Assembly: GCF_024296665.1 (NCBI RefSeq) | Contig: NZ_CP100762.1 | Coordinates: 3,100,001 to 3,164,000, forward strand | Direction of reading: 5' to 3' | Length of the DNA: 64,000 nucleotides | DNA from: Salinilacihabitans rarus | GTDB taxonomy: Archaea; Halobacteriota; Halobacteria; Halobacteriales; Natrialbaceae | In this document: one piece after another, positions 61,735 to 64,000 of the stretch | Layout: each line of letters starts with the position of its first letter | How positions within the stretch are numbered: the stretch's first letter is position 1 | Position numbers and translations under genes: made by a program | The notes under the pieces: generated by a model | Database searches by the model: none | The model's input: only the letters and a program-made list of their open reading frames with translations | Told to the model about the DNA's origin: nothing

Positions 61735-62532
61735 TTATACTGAAAGTTCGGTGGGTTCGATTCCCCTCTCCTCGAACCAACCGGCAACATGGGGAATGCG
61801 GTCGATGAGTGCCTCCGGCGTGTGCGAATCGGTTCCAACGGTAACGGAGACGTTGTACTCTTGGAGGATGTCCAGAAACGATGGGGATGGGTGGTACTCC
61901 CCGTAGTCGTCGAGGATTCGCCCGGCGTTCAGTTCGGTGATCGTCCGCGACCGTTCGAGGGCCTCGGCGACCTGCCGGTAGTGCGACTCGGTTGCGAACC
62001 CTTGGAGTGCGGGGTTGCGCTCGATAAGGTCGAGATGGGCCGCGATCTCGAACAACTCGGAATCGACCAATCCGACGACTTTCTCGAAGTACTCATCGAC
62101 CAGTGCGGCGCGTTCTGTTTCGGGTTTTTCGGCGAAGTAGGACTCGTAGTGGACGTTGACGTTTTCGAGGTTGTGGACGCTCCCGATGGCGTACTGGAAG
62201 TTCGCCTCGCCGAGAAAGGCGTCGATGGCGTCCTCGTCGCGGGGGTCATAGTCGATCTCGACGGCGTCGTAGATTTCGATATCGTACGTCTCGCGCAACC
62301 GTTCGATTGCCGACCGACGTCGTTCGTAGGTCAAATCGAAGGTGAACCCGATGTCGTTGCGAACCTCGATCATCGCGTCGCGCTCGGAAATGATGCAGTG
62401 GTCCGAGATACCGATTCCCGAGAGGCCAGCCTCGCTGGCCGCCTCCACCATCTGACGGAGTAAGCGACCGTCAGAGTACATCGAATGGGCATGATAGTCG
62501 TGATCGATCACGGACGTATCGGAGTTTAGCAC
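61735..62532 (-). CDS. PHP-domain phosphoesterase
   Basis: 265-residue PHP protein: DYHAHSMYSDG (metal site 1), GIGISDHCIIS, DAVEIDYDPR, IGSVHNLENV, AAHLDLIERN and GTDSHTPEALID. This order matches histidinol-phosphatase-like PHP enzymes; the true substrate is open. The GTG at 62532 is used; a second GTG at 62511 lies at a 14-bp palindrome and may be the leaderless start. It is transcribed opposite to the HIT gene, 116 bp from it. Confidence 0.88.
   Translation of the reverse strand: MLNSDTSVIDHDYHAHSMYSDGRLLRQMVEAASEAGLSGIGISDHCIISERDAMIEVRNDIGFTFDLTYERRRSAIERLRETYDIEIYDAVEIDYDPRDEDAIDAFLGEANFQYAIGSVHNLENVNVHYESYFAEKPETERAALVDEYFEKVVGLVDSELFEIAAHLDLIERNPALQGFATESHYRQVAEALERSRTITELNAGRILDDYGEYHPSPSFLDILQEYNVSVTVGTDSHTPEALIDRIPHVAGWFEERGIEPTELSV
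62499..62512. promoter_or_regulatory. 14-bp perfect palindrome at the PHP gene start
   Basis: CGTGATCGATCACG spans the second possible GTG start of the PHP gene. It is coding (VIDH), so it may be incidental, but a self-operator is possible. Confidence 0.25.
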
Positions 62533-62830
62533 ATCCTGTTAACTAGTTGTTCCCTCACCTGTACTTACCGATTACTAACCCTCGCAGGTCGCCTCACAGT
62601 CTGTGCCACATTCACGCTTTCTATTCAGCAGATCTCGACCGAACTACCGAACTGTTGGCAGGAGGGGTATGCTGAATACAGAGGGTTGATGCAGCGAGAT
62701 ACCTCTATTTATTCCACGCCATCCGTGTAGAATCATCCGAACAGTCGATAGGCCGCCACACTGTGTTCTTCGTTCGGCCTCTCCCCTTCAAAAGGCTTAT
62801 ACTCAACCAGAATACGTCTCGTACATATCG
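62533..62830. other. AT-richer intergenic stretch with degenerate repeat
   Basis: No gene is supported in 298 bp. It holds repeat copy 62671-62699 and a TTATA box at 62797-62801, 33 bp before the lipoprotein gene. Confidence 0.5.
62671..62699 (+). repeat. Degenerate 29-bp repeat, copy 1
   Basis: Shares GCTGAATACAGAGG and ATGCAGC with copy 2 at 63459-63487, 24 of 29 positions identical. It could be the end of a former mobile element. Confidence 0.5.
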
Positions 62831-63301
62831 ATGGAGTCACTGACTCGACGCCGCCTTCTTGCTGGCGGGACGCTTTCCATCCTGCCGATCTCGGGGTGTT
62901 CTACCGCTGGAACGGAACCCGAGGGCAGCCAGACGAACCAGGCGCCACCTCTTGAGCGAATCCTGCTCCGATCGGACACGACCGAACCGGAGCAAGTCCA
63001 TCTTACGCTCGTCTACTTCCCTGCCGACGAACCAAAGCGGCGACCGGTGTGGACATCATACACGCTCCCCGCTTCGGGAGACGTTATCGAGATCACTGAT
63101 GTGGACGGACGTCCGGGCATCTATAGTCTCACTGCTCACGCCAGAAACCACGGGAACTACGAGGTCGTCTCGTTCGACTCGTACAGCGACGCTATCGGTG
63201 ATGAGCCGGTCCAGCTCGAAGTGGTCGTGAAAGCGTCCGGCGATGTCTGGGCCAATGTCAACCGAGCAGGCCAGGAGATCGCATTATCGGACTCCTCGTA
63301 G
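62831..63301 (+). CDS. Tat-exported lipoprotein of unknown function
   Basis: 156-residue protein with a twin-arginine signal (LTRRRLLAGG, R6-R8) and lipobox ISGC (C23), so it is likely exported folded and lipid-anchored. The mature part (VHLTLVYFPADEPKRRPVWT; VDGRPGIYSLTAHARNHGNY) looks like one beta-sandwich domain; no family is recognised. TTATA at 62797-62801 is its probable promoter. Confidence 0.8.
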   Translation: MESLTRRRLLAGGTLSILPISGCSTAGTEPEGSQTNQAPPLERILLRSDTTEPEQVHLTLVYFPADEPKRRPVWTSYTLPASGDVIEITDVDGRPGIYSLTAHARNHGNYEVVSFDSYSDAIGDEPVQLEVVVKASGDVWANVNRAGQEIALSDSS

Positions 63302-63606
63302 CACGGTACTAAAGACCATGACGGAAAAAGGACGGTATTTCGCCGCCCGGTACTGAACGATTCGATTCGTCGCTAGCTGACGGGCCTCAGTACTCGAGAC
63401 GCACCCTGTAAGCAGCACTGGTGCCCTCGACCTATCCAAGGGCTGTCAGAAACGCCCTGCTGAATACAGAGGATAAATGCAGCACGAGGATTGTTCGGGT
63501 CAAGCACTCAGAAGAAAACGGGCGGCGAGTAACACTGCAAATTGACCCTGGAATAATCGATTGTCCCGCCGAAGGAGAGTGGTACGGAGAACGACGACGC
63601 CGACGG
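63302..63606. other. AT-richer intergenic stretch of 305 bp
   Basis: No gene is supported. A plus-strand frame from 63421 (MPSTYPRAVRNALLNTEDKC) is open to 63660 but overlaps the repeat copy and the minus-strand membrane gene; it is judged spurious. Confidence 0.4.
63459..63487 (+). repeat. Degenerate 29-bp repeat, copy 2
   Basis: Partner of the copy at 62671-62699, about 790 bp away in the same orientation. Direct orientation flanking the lipoprotein gene resembles the footprint of an excised or inserted segment. Confidence 0.5.
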
Positions 63607-63909
63607 TTACCCCCCAATAATAAACTCAAGATCAACGAAGGGTGCAGCGACCAGAATTAGTAATACGAGAATCCCCGCGAAGCGGAGTACGCCCGCCGAC
63701 TGTCGCCGGCTCTCGGGGAGGGACTCGGCGATTCCGGACAGCGCAGTTCCGACGACGATAAATAGTAACCACCGGGTTGCGCCAGCGTCACCGACGCTCC
63801 AGGCATACACGAACATGCACAAGAGGGTGAGCGACACGCCGAATTGAAAGAGTGCGAGGGGGCGACCTTGTGGCTCGTTGAACAGCACTTCGGTGATATA
63901 GGAGAGCAT
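63607..63909 (-). CDS. Small membrane protein with three to four helices
   Basis: 100-residue protein beginning LSYITEVLFNEPQGRPLALF, with hydrophobic stretches FGVSLTLLCMFVYAWSVG, ATRWLLFIVVGTALSGIAES and FAGILVLLILVAAPFVDLEF. Family unknown. The ATG at 63909 is preferred to a TTG at 63930. The 91 bases after it to the window end hold no supported gene. Confidence 0.7.
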   Translation of the reverse strand: MLSYITEVLFNEPQGRPLALFQFGVSLTLLCMFVYAWSVGDAGATRWLLFIVVGTALSGIAESLPESRRQSAGVLRFAGILVLLILVAAPFVDLEFIIGG

Positions 63910-64000
63910 AAGCGATGCGTTCCTGCTCAAGATACAAAATGATGTCTCGACGCACTCCTGGTAGAACGTCTGTCTCCCGGGCTTCGCGACTCGTCCGCCG

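Noticed and set aside
63421-63660. 79-residue plus-strand frame overlapping repeat copy 2
   Set aside because: Overlaps the membrane gene on the other strand and carries the repeat; no family resemblance and a basic, low-complexity tail.
1-64000. tRNA, rRNA and CRISPR
   Set aside because: No tRNA-like cloverleaf, rRNA segment or regularly spaced direct repeat was seen by eye. A tRNAscan or CRISPR search was not possible.

Overview
The window is chromosomal DNA of a halophilic archaeon (class Halobacteria). Gene content is archaeal: a nascent polypeptide-associated complex subunit, TrmI, transcription factor S, FtsZ1 plus a CetZ-type tubulin homologue, a geranylgeranyl reductase, a thermosome subunit and Dph6. 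Predicted proteins are very acidic, GC content is high by eye, and many genes have AT-rich TATA-like boxes about 25-32 bp before leaderless or near-leaderless starts. The genus cannot be fixed from sequence alone. About 79 genes are called; no rRNA, tRNA, CRISPR array or intact insertion sequence was recognised.

Layout. 1-9.5 kb: end of an HtpX-type protease, a NYN-domain protein, the conserved PUA/NAC/TrmI cluster, an ArsM-like methyltransferase with an OsmC protein and a FilR1-type regulator, transcription factor S, and several haloarchaeal DUF genes. 9.6-15.6 kb: a uS10 paralogue, an M20 amidohydrolase, a LemA/GIDE pair facing a membrane-anchored archaemetzincin-like protein that has lost its zinc site, and a geranylgeranyl reductase divergent from a [2Fe-2S] ferredoxin. 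16-22 kb: ftsZ1, D-aminoacyl-tRNA deacylase, two Na+/Ca2+ exchangers and aroE. 22-26 kb: an acidic-repeat HhH protein and a pabB-pabA-pabC operon. 26-36 kb: membrane proteins, small regulators, a sugar nucleotidyltransferase, dph6, DUF373, SppA and a coiled-coil protein. 36-43 kb: a GH2-like protein lacking the usual catalytic Asn-Glu, cetZ, DUF5791, an SDR epimerase, a DHH phosphoesterase and small zinc-finger proteins. 43-50 kb: a long plus-strand run with an MFS carrier, a glucosyl-3-phosphoglycerate-synthase-like glycosyltransferase, a CoA-pyrophosphatase-like Nudix, a creatininase-family enzyme and a FAD amine oxidoreductase. 50-60.6 kb: a radical SAM protein, TRAM protein, SPW protein, YkgJ cluster protein, MBL hydrolase, methyltransferase, glycosyltransferase, amidohydrolase and thermosome.

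From about 61.0 kb to the end the sequence changes: it is less GC-rich, less densely coded, and begins just after a truncated FAD-oxidoreductase gene. It carries a HIT protein, a PHP phosphoesterase, a Tat lipoprotein, a small membrane protein and two copies of a short degenerate repeat. This looks like the edge of an accessory or transferred segment.

The most useful leads are the metal-site-dead archaemetzincin-like membrane protein beside LemA/GIDE, the GH2 protein without its acid/base residue, a cysteine-rich module open in frame into DUF5791, a 13-codon leaderless mini-ORF with its own promoter, the OsmC protein with one cysteine, and the boundary near 61 kb.
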